Positions 1 through 10,960 of a DNA stretch of 64,000 nt are shown here, piece after piece. The stretch's first letter is position 1. Each line of letters opens with the position of its first letter. A program made the translations under genes and the position numbers. This DNA is from Manis javanica (lineage: Eukaryota; Chordata; Mammalia; Pholidota; Manidae). The stretch spans positions 45,639,034-45,703,033 of the forward strand of contig NC_133169.1 in the NCBI RefSeq assembly GCF_040802235.1, written 5' to 3'. The notes beneath the pieces are model-generated. The model was not told the DNA's origin. It saw only the letters and a program-made list of their open reading frames with translations, and did not search any database.

Positions 1-283
1 AGATGAACTTCTCTCCACTCCTGAGGATATGCAAATGCACCAAAGCCAGGTGAGATATCCTGGAAATATTACAATTTTACCCACAAAAGTTCAGATTTGG
101 GACAAGGTCAGGAATCACATTGGGAGAAGGAAGATACTGAGAGGAAAGCTGTGTTAAGACATGTGGCTGGCAGACAGACAAAAACTAGAAAGTTTTAAAG
201 GATTCTGCAAGAAAAAATAATGGGAAATAAGTACTCTTCTCCACCCCTGCTCTTTCAAACATCCTCAAGGGTATTCCAGTCTG

Positions 284-777
284 TGTTAGTGTTGGATTCT
301 CCCAGAGGAGGACACCGCCCCAAATCACTCACGAAAGGCGTCTCTTGATGCAACAGGCAAGAGGAATTTATTCAGGAACCAGCTAGCTGGGGTCCAAGTG
401 TTAGCCCGACGCAGCGGGTCTCAACAAGGACCCCGAGCAGTCAAAGCCGGAGGTTTTTATAACATTTTCTAAAAAGACAGTATTGTTCTACAAGCACGTA
501 ACAGGGTTTTTTTTTCCAAGGACGCATACATCTTCAGTTGGCGCCACATCCCGGGGGTTTCACGAGATAAGAACACCCTCAGCCATACAGTGTTTCAGCA
601 AGATAAACTTGGTATGTATGACTAACTGACCAAGGTTAGCTGTCTGAAGGCCGCAGCTGCCCACCACCTGGTGTTTATGATTAACTTGTTTTCCTCCTCA
701 TTTCTCAAGGCCTTTCTGAGTCACATATTCAGAAAATGGCCTCTGAGCTTCTCAAGATGGCTGTGCTTAGGCTAACA
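284..777 (-). mobile_element. Solo LTR of an endogenous retrovirus
   Basis: The element is bounded by a perfect terminal inverted repeat, TGTTAG at 284-289 and CTAACA at 772-777, the TG...CA form expected of retroviral LTRs. Read on the minus strand it has a TATA-like ATAAAA near + 457 and an AATAAA-type poly(A) signal (GAATAAATTC) near + 365, in U3-R-U5 order. No gag, pol or env coding lies beside it, so it looks like a solo LTR left by LTR-LTR recombination. I see no convincing target-site duplication (GTCTG on the left, GGCTA on the right), so it may be old or rearranged. The family is not identified. Confidence 0.6.
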
Positions 778-2019
778 GGCTAACCTGTTGTCTTCACTGA
801 ATGCTTAGATCTTACATTTGTCTAAGTCCTTCAAGAAGCAGACACAAAGGATCTGAAGTCCAAGAAATTTTAGAGAAAATGCCTATTAGGGAGGAAGAGG
901 AAGAATACTGGGGTTCAGAAGTCAGGGAGAGCTGTCAGATTATCATGTATAAGCTTTGTGAAAGAGAGAGGGCAGGGGTGAAGGCTGGGTGAAGGTTGGT
1001 TACACTACACTGCAGTGTGCAGTCCTAAATTCAACGAGGCCATCAAGTTGTTCTTGAGCTTCTTACCCATCTGAACTGTCCTGGATATCCTAGGAAGAGA
1101 CCTTCCCTGGTGCCCCTGCCATCCACAATTATGAACTGGAAGGAGCCTGTGGGAAGCATGGTCCCAGGAAGGAAGGGAAGGATTTCAGAGCACAGCAGCT
1201 GGGGCTGCCTGTCAGTTACACCTCCTGCTCATCAGAGATTCAGGAAATGCATTTGCAAGGCCATCTCACACCCTAAGCAATGAATGAATGAGTAAACAAA
1301 CGAATTAATATGTTTTTCTTATTTGTAGCCATTATGTAACCATTCAATCTTTTCTTTACTTCCTTGAGAACCACCCTGAAATAGAACTATACACCCACTG
1401 TTATTTATCCCATACTTCCTATTCATTTCTTCACCTACAGCAAGATGGATTCTCCTCCCAAATGCCCACTGAAACTGCTCCAGTCAAGGCAGCCGATGCC
1501 TTTCCAAGCACCACATTTCAAGGACTGCCTGAGTTTGGAGCTCAGAAACAAAGCCAGTCAGAAATGATAGTTTGATAGTTGTTCAAACAGGAATGTGGGA
1601 ACAGTAAAAAAATCTGAGGGAAGGTAAAGGGAGATAAAGACTTGAAAGTTATGTAAAAAGAGAGGGGGAAGGAAAGAAGGAGGCAGAGAGGTTAAAGCAA
1701 AGTGAAATTTAAAAATAACGTTCAAGATACTAAAAAATCTTTTTAGAGAGACAGCCCTGGAAAACCCAGGAACTTCTTGGGAAAAGTAATCAATCAAATC
1801 TAATCTTCTGGCTGCTTTCAGATTTGCCAGAAGAGGTCAGCAAAGACATTAATGCCAATCTTTGCTCCCCCTAGAGGCATGGCAGTTGGTTAGGAAGTAA
1901 TTTTTGCCTCTTTGCTTGAAGTGTATACAGGGCTTCCATTTTCCAGACTTCTGTACTTCTCAGGCCAGCTTCCTAGAGTTTAGCTGCTGTCTGTGCTCCT
2001 AGTAAAGGAATGGATCAGG
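778..2019. other. Intergenic stretch, nothing recognised
   Basis: About 1.2 kb without a recognisable gene, RNA or well-preserved repeat. The short ORFs here (63 aa at 801-992, 79 aa at 1558-1797) show no family resemblance and no codon-bias signal. Confidence 0.5.
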
Positions 2020-2289
2020 TATATGTTTCATGAAATGACAGATCTTCAATTTAAATTTGTATACTTCACCTGGTAAGTCTGAACAAACTAATTAAAATTT
2101 CTGTCATGTTAGCCGATGCAAGTAGACAAAAGAAAAAAATGCAAGTAGAAAATATTGAAAGAAGACAAAATTAACCTTAATTTCAAATAATGTGATTGAA
2201 CACCTGGAAAATTCAAGAAAACAAACTACAAAGAATAAGCTAAATCAGTAATGTGGCTGGGCACAAAGTTTACATTCAGAAATCAATAG

Positions 2290-2598
2290 TGTAAGGCTGG
2301 GGGCACTGATGGGAGGAGTGAGCACGTCGGACACTGACGTACCAAAGTCCCCGGCTGCTGCCCCTCCGAACCTGAAAAATGTGCCTTAGGCTAGCCAATC
2401 CTCATGCTGCTGTACATCTAAGCTCTGCCTCCCCGCACCTTCTTTAAAAATTCGCAGCCTGTCTAGTTACGTGCGAATTCCCCAGATTCCATTTCTATAG
2501 ACTGGGGAAATCTCGCCCGGGTATTTGCGTTCAAATAAACTACCTGACCCTTTGTTGCCTCTCTTCGCCTGCTTATTTCAGCTAGAATTTATCTTACA
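2290..2598 (+). mobile_element. Short solo LTR inside the old L1
   Basis: A 309-bp unit with terminal inverted repeats TGTAAG (2290-2295) and CTTACA (2593-2598). It has promoter-like parts in the right order on the + strand: AGCCAATCC, a CCAAT box, near 2394; a TTTAAAAA TATA-like tract near 2443; and AAATAAAC, a poly(A) signal, near 2534. This is the layout of a small class I LTR. The flanks AATAG and AAAAG agree at four of five positions and may be a decayed target-site duplication. No internal retroviral sequence is attached. Confidence 0.6.
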
Positions 2599-3105
2599 AA
2601 AAGCCATCATAAATATATAAAAATATACAACAAGAGAACGTAATGGAAAATAACCCTTTTACAAAAGCAACAATAAAGAAATAAAACTTTGCTGAGAATA
2701 AACTAAGTTCCAGATTTGCATAAAGAAAACTTCAAAATGCTGCTGAGAAACTCAAAAGAAGACAGGAATAAATGGAAAAATGGGCTTAACAGTATGAAGA
2801 TATCAATTCTCCCCTGAATTTATCCATGAAAATTATAAAATCCCAATTAAAATTATCAACCTTTTTTTCAGCTAAACAAGCAGATTAAAATTTGTATATG
2901 GAAATATAAGCAAGCAAAAAATACTTTAACATATTCTGAAAGAGAAGAGCAATGAGGAGGAACTACGCTTACAGAACAGACTGTACAACCATAATTAAAA
3001 CACTTAGTACTGTCATTTGGAAAAGGTGGATTAGTCAATATATGGTGAGACAACTCAGAGACCATTTAGGAAAAAAATTACTTTAAATCCATCCCTACAT
3101 ATATT

Positions 3106-3635
3106 ACCCCAGGATAATTTTTTTTTTTGAGAGGGCATCTCTCATATTTATTGATCAAATGGTTGTTAACATTCTGTATAGGGGGGGTCAATGCTCAATG
3201 CACAATCATTAATCCATCTCAAGCCTAACTCTCATCAGTCTCCAATCTTCTGAAGCATAACCAACAAGTTCTTACATGGTGAACGAATTCTTACATGGTG
3301 AATAAGTTCTTACATGGTGAACAGTACAAGGGCAGTCATCACAGAAACTTTCGATTTTGATCACGCATTATGAACTACAAACAATCAGGTCAAATATGAA
3401 TATTCGTTTGATTTTTATACTTGATTTATATGTGGATCCCTTTATTACATTTCTCCCTTTATTATTATTATTATTTTTGTTTTTAATAAAATGCTGAAGT
3501 GGTAGGTAGATGCAAGATAAAGGTAGAAAACAAAGTTTAGTGTTGTAAGAGAGCAATTGTAGATGATCATGTGTGTGCCTGTAGACTATGTGCTAATCCG
3601 AGCTAGACAAGAGCAATAAAACAACCCCAGGATAA
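3106..3635 (-). mobile_element. Polyadenylated retroposon with 12-bp TSD
   Basis: The 12-mer ACCCCAGGATAA occurs at 3106-3117 and again at 3624-3635, flanking 506 bp. The inserted DNA begins with a T-run just inside the left duplication, which is the poly(A) tail of a minus-strand RNA. A poly(A) tail plus a TSD of this length is the signature of L1-machinery retroposition. The body has no ORF over 65 codons and is not L1 ORF2. It contains three copies of TTCTTACATGGTGAA spaced 19 bp apart (3269, 3288, 3307). I believe it belongs to a dispersed, 5'-truncated retroposon family, but I cannot name it. Confidence 0.75.
3269..3321. repeat. Three 19-bp tandem units inside the retroposon
   Basis: TTCTTACATGGTGAA starts at 3269, 3288 and 3307, a 19-bp period. 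The bases between the cores vary slightly, so the duplication probably predates this insertion and belongs to the source family. Confidence 0.8.
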
Positions 3636-3675
3636 ATTTTAAATGTGCTAAAGGTTTAAAGGTAAAAAATAAACC

Positions 3676-3845
3676 ATACTTACCCGGCAGCGGAGATGCC
3701 ATAATCATGAAGGTGGTTCTCCCCGGGGCGAGGCTGATCCCCTGCACTCCGGATGTGCTGACCCCTGCAATTTCCCCAAATGTGGGAATCTCGACTGCAT
3801 AATTTGTGGTAGTGGGGGACTACCACTGCGTTCATGCTTTCCCTC
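3676..3845 (+). pseudogene. RNU1 pseudogene: U1 snRNA retropseudogene
   Basis: Almost the whole U1 small nuclear RNA is recognisable. It starts with the 5'-splice-site-pairing end ATACTTACC at 3676, then has the stem-loop I region (GAGATGCCATAATCATGAAG), CACTCCGGATGTGCTGACCC, the Sm-site core AATTTGTGG near 3801, and the 3' stem. It differs from functional U1 at several bases: ACCCGG instead of ACCTGG at the 5' end, and a 6-base insertion (TACCAC) near 3821. An A-rich tail follows at 3847-3863. TAAACCATAC occurs both just before or overlapping the 5' end (3671-3680) and after the tail (about 3866-3875), which reads as a target-site duplication. There is no upstream PSE-like promoter, so this is an L1-mobilised retrocopy. 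Confidence 0.9.
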
Positions 3846-4660
3846 ATAAAAAATAAATAAATAACTAAACCATACATTTAAATAAGAAATAAAAGAATGA
3901 TATGGGAATGGAAAAGCATTTCTAAGTATGACATAAGCATAGAAATTAAGAAAGAAAAGATAAAAAACTCTGACTTTATTAATAATTTTAATTAAGAATA
4001 CCACCTGAAACAAAGTAAGTAGACAAGTGACAAACTGGGAAATATATTTGCAGTGCATAGCATCAGAGGTTGATTTGCCTAAAAATAAAAGGCTCCTACA
4101 AATCAATGAGAAAAAGTATAACAACCAGATAGAAAAAATGGGTAAAAGATAAGAACATATGGGAATATCTTCATCTTCACTCATAAGGAGATCAGTATAA
4201 ATTAAAACTACATTAAGATGCTATTCCAGGTATTAAATTGACAAATATCAAAAAGTTTTATGACACTCTGTGGGAAAAATAATGTAAAATGCAGTAACCT
4301 ATATAAAGGGCAATTACATAAAATCTATCCAAATGACAAATGCTTGTACCCTTTAACCTACCAATTCCTCTTCTAGGAATCATCAGATATTCTGGCACAG
4401 GAAATTCAGATATTCTGACATAGTGACATGATAGATATACTTGGTTATTAAACGCATCATTGATTGTAAAAGCAACAGATCAATAATAACTCAAACATTG
4501 ATCAGTGGGGTAAATAAGGGCACATCCATACCGTGGAGTAAACCGGAACCATTTGGAAAGGAAAAGGAAAAAGAGTGATCCCTTATGTGTGGATATGTAA
4601 TGATCTGCAAGACAGTCTGTCAGGAGTAGGACATGCATTTAATAAACTGCCTTTGAACCA

Positions 4661-6640
4661 AAAAAAAGGTTTATGTGAATTTCCTTAAAATACCTCTACA
4701 AACATGCACAAGAATATTGATAACATTTGGTGCCTGTCAGAAAGGGGTAATCAGATGGCTGGGGGACAGATAGGTAGAAAAATATTTCAAAAAAATTTTT
4801 TTAGTTTGGACCATAAGCTTTGATGCTTTAGTACTTGAGTATAGTTATATCTTCCTTTGATATTCTGGCATTTTTTAAAAATTCTGTATTTGGGAAACTC
4901 TACAACAACCCTAATTCTCAAAGGATGTTAATTAGTATATATATAGTAAGATATTATTCATCCATAATTCAACTAGAGAATCACTGCACCTTTCTAGACT
5001 CTGGCTAAGATCAAGAAAAGAACAAAATAAGCCATCCAGCAGGCAAAACACATATCCCAAAGTCCATGTACAAAATAAAGCTTAGACACCTCACTCACTC
5101 AGGCTTCCTTTAATCTCTTTATTTTATTTATTTATTGGAGACAATTATATCAAGCTTGATAAAATGATTTAGTCATAGGAAGCAGATAGGAAGGGGAAGG
5201 GCCTACCGAAAGTACTGAGCAGTGTTTTAGCTCACAATCTGAGAGGCATGTCAGAGAGGAAAAATCCTGCAAAGCCAATCCAAGGACCTCAGACAGTAAT
5301 ACATGGGTTCATTAGGACAAGAGCAAATCTTTTCAGAGATCATTTCTGTATGATTGTGACAGCACAGAGGTTGTCTTGAGGGACCAAAGTCACATTCAGG
5401 TATGCTTGGGAGCTCTCTCAAGACTGTTTTCATCCCTAATGTTTAAATTTAAATTGAAAAACTTTTGATGATGAAGAGTTTAAAACTTAAGACTCTGGCA
5501 TATAAAATGATATATTTCCAATAAGTAGTATTTCAGAATAAATTTTTTTAAATGCTTAACTGAAGCATCATCAAAATGGCAGAATAACTGGTAAGGGATT
5601 TCTTTTTCTGATAAACACAGTAAAATTCCAACACAAAGCCTCAACAAATGAAAACATCAATATCTAAAACTGACACAAATATACAAAAATGAGGCGAGAA
5701 AAATATTCCCATACAATAAAGCAATTTTATAATACATCAGAGCCCAGAAGAAGTTTCTAACTTATCTCTAAGGAAATGACTTCAAAAATCTTGATCAAAA
5801 TGTGAAGAATGGGAAATATCTATTAGTAAAGAAATGAGAAGAACAGTAGCAGTCATTGATCTAAGACAGGTTATATCATACCATAATGGTACAATTCAGA
5901 GTATTGCTTGCATACACTTTGACCCAGCTGTCCACTTCTAGGAATTGTTCTTCTAGATATACTTAAACATAGGTGCACAGATATATGCACAAGGGAATGT
6001 ATATCCTTGTTGGAAACATGCATATCCTTTGCTTTGAAATAATGAAATGAGAAGTAATTTAAATGCCCACTAAAAAGGGACTGATGAAACAAATCACATT
6101 ATATCCATAAATGAAATACTATGTAGTCATTAAATAGGAGGAAATACTATGTATATTTAGGTATAAAATTGAGTACTTTAAATTAAAAAGCAAGTTGCAG
6201 AGCATCACAAAAAGCACTATGTAGTTTGTTTAAAATTTTCTTTCTCTGTGTCTATATTCGTAAATGTGTGAACTCCCATGTGGTAGGATATGAGTGGAAA
6301 AAGGGTTAGAAAGATGTATACCAGATTGTTTTATCAGCTGACTGGGGATTTGGGTGAATGGTCAAAGGCCAGACATTTTCACATTTTACTTTACATATAG
6401 CTATATTATTTGAAGTTTTAAAAATTATTTTTAAAATATTAATAAAGAATAATATTGTTGTTAACTCTGAAAAATACAGTTGGTAGGTTAGGCCAGCCCA
6501 AACTATACTTGGATTAAAATAAAGAAATAAAAATGACTGAATACAAGAATGGTGTATAATAATCTGTCTAGGGTTTAAAGGGAATTCCTGAATAGGTGGT
6601 TTCAAATCAGCAAAAGTCAGTACAATGAATATGGATTGTT
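4661..6640 (+). mobile_element. Degraded L1-type fragments in AT-rich intergenic DNA
   Basis: Scattered stretches resemble the 3' UTR of old L1 elements in the + orientation. The clearest is at about 5900-6130 (CCCAGCTGTCCACTTCTAGG followed by the usual ...ATACTTAAACATAGGTGCAC... type sequence). The rest, including 5110-5450, is not recognised. No gene is supported. Confidence 0.35.
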
Positions 6641-7150
6641 ATGTCTCCTAAAACTCCTCCCTCTGTTCTCTGGGGCAGCTTCCCCCTCTGTTGGGAAATG
6701 CTTCTTTCGCCTTTGCAAACTTTTGGCTTAAAGAATATGTAATTTTCTTTCCAACTCGATGCTCCTGACCACAAATGAAAGGCCTAAATAAAGGCCAGCA
6801 CCTAACCCAAGCTGAGCCAACTGTTGAAACACCACCATCTCCCCACAGTTATTGCTGACGATGCAGGTATCTACCTGATCTATCCAAGACCCATCCCAGC
6901 TCTTTCTTGGCATTTTTCAAACTGGGTTTGGAGGAGGAGTCATTCCCTCCTGGATGGTGGGAATTAAGGAAAGCACCTTTCTGGAGCTGCCGCCACCCAC
7001 TGGGAGGAGCCCAGGTGCAGAGGATCACGGAGCCACTATTAGAATCTGTGAGGAGGGCTGCAGAGTACAATGGCCCAGCTACGCCACCGCCCCGCTTCCT
7101 TTCCTGTGGGTACCTGGGAAAACAATTCTCCTTTCCAACTAAGTTAGTTT
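6641..7150. other. GC-richer block, unassigned, possibly an old LTR
   Basis: Base composition changes from AT-rich to about even. The block contains CCTAAATAAAGGCC near 6782 and overlapping ORFs of 61-81 aa on both strands, none with a recognisable family. It could be a decayed ERVL/MaLR-type LTR, but no terminal repeats were found. Confidence 0.25.
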
Positions 7151-8210
7151 AGTTTGGTTTTCTGTCCTTTATGACCAAAAACATACTGGCTAATAACAGA
7201 AAGAAAGGGTGAGCAAACAGACATAATGATTTGCTTTCATCTTCTTGTCAATGGCTGTAATGATGATATAGCAATCTGAAAGAGAGCTGATAACATTCAA
7301 AAGATTACACATTAGGGTGCCTACAACCTTTAGAACATAAATCCTAAAATCCTGAACTTTATAAGTTGTTAAAGACTTTCTATTCCTCCAAATACCATAT
7401 TTTTCTGGTTGAATGATTGATTATGTGGGAAAAAAAATAGAACAATTTTTCACTGGTACAAACACCAGAGAGAGATTTTGTGGCCACATACCTCACCTCT
7501 GAGTATCATTTTAAAATTACTATTAGCAGCTTACTAGGTGGGAAAATCATGTTAAAAAGACTTAATTGAAAACTCTGATAGCAACTAGTTGAATGTCGTG
7601 ATCAGTATAATTCCTGACTTGAAACTATATATGAGATTAACAAAAGAAAAGAATGAACAGCACACACATTTAGACTTGGAACAATTCTTACAAATCTTCA
7701 TCTCAGAGAAAGGAGTCCAAAGTTTCTGTTTTCAGTGTTTAATAAATAAAGGTAAGAATGTTTTTGTTAGTCCACCCACTGGGAGTTAGTTAAAGTGCAT
7801 CACATAAAACTATCTTCATCCCATTTTAAGAAAAATACATGTAAATGTCTACATATAAAAAGGCATAACTATTAAAGCAAATGAGATTAAGACAGATAGG
7901 AGGGAGAAAAAGATTCAATTAAGTGGATTTTAGCCATTCTCGAAATGATGAAATTCACCCCAAAATCAAAGTATGACTCTGTATTTAAACGCAAAGCCAG
8001 CTTATACAGTTTAAAAATAGAAGATGAACTAAGACACTACTAAATTATAAAGAAAGTAGGAATGATATTTAAATATAATAGAAGTCAATGCATAAATTAT
8101 TCATCATATAATCATTATATAAGAATGAAAAGGCAGAATAAAAAAGAACACTTTAACAATTTTACATTCAGTCAAGCAATGTGACACTAAAATGTGTTAA
8201 TGAAAGCTTG
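7151..8210. other. AT-rich intergenic, nothing recognised
   Basis: About 1 kb of AT-rich sequence without a supported gene, RNA or clear repeat boundary. The 66-aa ORF at 7589-7789 shows no known features. Confidence 0.4.
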
Positions 8211-9200
8211 TTAAAATGGTAGCCATCAGAGCTCTCGCCGCAGACCCCCGAGTGCCCTGAGGAGCACTCCACTGGGCCGTGACATCCCTGACAGCGGGAG
8301 GCAGTGGCATCTACTGGCTGCTCCCATAGCATCCAAGGCACACCCATTCGTGGAGACAAGGGATGCCTCTGACTGAAACCTCAGCTTGAGGACTCCCCAG
8401 TGATTTCCCAAGCCTCCTTAGCCAGTGAGGCAGTCTGAACTGCTTCCACCCACCTTATCTCCCTCTTCCCTTCACTCTAGGTCAGACGTGCATTGTGCTT
8501 GATGACTCCCCCAGCCTTCTCTGGCTCCCTCCTATTCTCTCCCAGGCTTTTCCCTAATACACACTTGCAGAGTTAATGTGGTCTTGGCATCTATGTCCCT
8601 GGTAACTCAGACTACCTGGAGAGAGTGACAAAATAATACATTTGTGGCGAGAGTTGCACGGTATCAGAATATGATATGTACTCAGCACGTTCAGGCTGTA
8701 GACATGCTAGCACCTTAACATTTCAGATGCAGCAGGGGAAGGAAGTCGGAATTAGACTTAACAATATAGTGACTCCCCAAGGCAGGTAGATCCCAGGGGC
8801 AAGCATGAATTTCTGTTTGGCAGAATTCAGCACTTTGAGAAGATCCCAAATAGGGTCTCAGATGCAGAAAGCAGTAACCATGGGTGCATAATTGTGGTTG
8901 ACTCATCTGTTCATCTGGTGCCCAGGATTCAGGGGACAGGATCAAGTTTCCCAGGGAACAGTAATGTTGAGTTGGAGCTGAGATCCGGTCCTGGTGGAGA
9001 GGACGACCAGAATGGACTCAGCAGCTCTGTGGCATCATGTAGACGTCATGATAGGAAACCGATGACCCAGGAGCCTCACCCAGCCATTAAAATACACTGT
9101 TTGGAGCAGTGGCACTCATCACAAACTCCTCAGATTTATAGGATTACCCTCAATGTAATTCTTATTGGTCAGGATTACCTCAAACAGAGCAGTGCCTCTC
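8211..9200. other. Two GC-richer unassigned blocks
   Basis: The segments at about 8220-8640 and 8890-9200 stand out from the AT-rich surroundings. The first ends with a phrase (GTCCCTGGTAACTCAGACTA) that resembles the 3' end of ancient ERVL/MaLR LTRs, but I cannot define ends or a TSD. The ORFs of 60-104 aa inside are not conserved-looking. Confidence 0.25.
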
Positions 9201-10000
9201 GGAGGTAGGAAAGGGAAGGACGGACAGCATCAACACGATGAAACAAGGTAGTGAAAATATTGAAGGCTTAGACAGTCCAGTTATTCAGATAATTCAAACA
9301 AATTACAGAGAAATTAGATGGGAAAATTTGAAATTCTATCTGTATAAAGATGTCACCAAAAAAAACCCCATAAATAGGCCATAGAGGTGTTTTTAAAAGG
9401 CTAACCACCAACCTAATAGCAGGAATTCTGCCAACACATTCTCTAACCATAACTCATTTAAGAAGAATGTATAATGAAAATACTAACAATTTGCTTAATT
9501 TCTTGGGATATCAAAAATACTTTTGTAAGTAAAAATTGGTTTAGGAAAAAATTAAGAATGTAATAAAAATCTATTTTAAAGTAATAACAAACACAGCTCT
9601 GCATAGCAAAATTTGCTGGGAATGTGCAGCCAAAACAGTGTTTAGAAGAAAATGTACTCATCTAAAGGTCTTTAATAAGGAGAAATAAAAAAGTGATATT
9701 AATGAAAAAGTATTATACTTAAAATTTCTTAACTAGAACAAACTATTAATCTAAAGAAAAAGGAAAATAATATAAAAGTGTAAATTAAAAACAAAAAATG
9801 ACTCGTATAAATCATACATGAAATTAAGAGCTGGTTACTTGAAGAGAAGAAGAAAATGATAAATGTAACTATAAAATAAAAACAAATATAAATATAAACC
9901 TCTGATAAACATAATTAAAAAGACAAAATAATTCTAGTGCATAAAGAGATCTGAATGAATACCCATACATCTCCTATCACATCTCTTCTATATCTACATC
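9201..10000 (+). mobile_element. Degraded L1 ORF2-like fragment
   Basis: Sequence near 9780-9900 (an AAATTAAGAGCTGGTTACTT-type phrase followed by GAAGAGAAGAAGAAAATGATAA) matches the style of the L1 ORF2 region that encodes the conserved W/F-F-E segment after the endonuclease domain. No frame survives. The assignment rests on recalled L1 sequence style. Confidence 0.35.
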
Positions 10001-10960
10001 CACCAGTTGAAAAACATTAAAGCACATACAGTTGAGAAATCCCCTAGCATCCCCCAAATTAATTTCCTTTGCTGGTTTCTTCTCCTTCTGGCCATCAAAT
10101 GGTGCAAAGGTCTGTGTTCTGATCTCCTACATTCATCCCCAGGTGATCTCCTGTGGTCCCTTGCCTTTAAAGATAATCTATTTACATTTAGACTTCCGAT
10201 CCTTGACCTTTACATTGATATCTAGACATTTATATATAATTCCCTACTCAGCATTTCTATTTCAATGTCAAATAAGCATCTTTTAACTTAAGCACCTAAA
10301 ACAGAGCTCTCTATACCCATGCACTCACAGCCACCCCTCCCTCAGGTTTCTTTACCTTAAGAAATGGCACCACAATTCATTCAGCTCTTCAGGTGTCAGA
10401 CCTGGGCATTGTGTCACTGTGCTTGATCCATCTCTCTCTCATCTCATCTCAGGTGGAATCCATGAACCGATCCTACTGGCACTATCTTTGAATATATCTA
10501 GTCTTCCGCTGCTTCTTACCTCCTCCATTGCTGTCACTTTAATTCTTATCTTCATTATCTCTTGCTTGAATTTTGTGATGATTCCAGTAGCCTCCTGACC
10601 AGTCTTCCTGCTTCTATTCAAGACTACCTCTTCCAGGAGACTGGGTGATCATTTAAAAACTGTCCAATGACATCCTGCTGCACATAAAGGAGACTTCAGA
10701 GTCTTCCCCAGATCACAGGGCTGACTTTCACTCCTTCTGCTCAAAGGCTGATCACATTATAAAAAATGGTACTTCATTACCACCACCCTGCAACTCTGTC
10801 CATCCCCTTTTGCTGCATTCTTTTTCCGCCCAGAAGTTACCATTTCCTACAATTACAGTATTTATTTCAACACTTGTTTATTGTCTGCCTCTCTCCCTCT
10901 GGGTGTGAGAGCACTGCATACACCCTTGCCTTGACCCACCTCTATTACATTTTATTTTAA
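10001..10960 (+). mobile_element. Ancient LINE 3'-UTR-like repeat
   Basis: C/T-rich text with the order expected of a very common old mammalian LINE-derived repeat: a segment about advice to 'GATGATTCCAGTAGCCTCCT' near 10575, then CAGTCTTCCTGCTTC, then ...ATCACAGGGCTGACTTTC.... Related sequence recurs at 21300-21850 and 46680-47160 in the same orientation, and near 22550, 26950 and 56790 in the opposite one. I would call it L1M 3'-UTR-like, but L2 cannot be excluded by eye. Confidence 0.4.

Larger units (their letters stand above)
2020..4660 (+). mobile_element. Old L1 remnant (ORF2 end and 3' UTR), host of nested insertions
   Basis: A-rich, degraded sequence resembling the 3' part of L1 ORF2 followed by a 3' UTR, with stretches such as AATGGAAAAATGGG near 2770 and the typical old-L1 run TTCCTCTTCTAGGAAT near 4365. 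The reading frame is destroyed. Three later insertions interrupt it: an LTR at 2290-2598, a polyadenylated retroposon at 3118-3623 and a U1 retrocopy at 3676-3845. L1-like sequence continues on both sides of the LTR. The subfamily cannot be assigned by eye, and the limits are approximate. Confidence 0.5.

Noticed and set aside
3705-4184. 159-codon minus-strand hydrophobic ORF
   Set aside because: Overlaps the U1 retrocopy and A-rich L1 DNA; T-rich antisense gives artificial Phe/Leu/Tyr runs.
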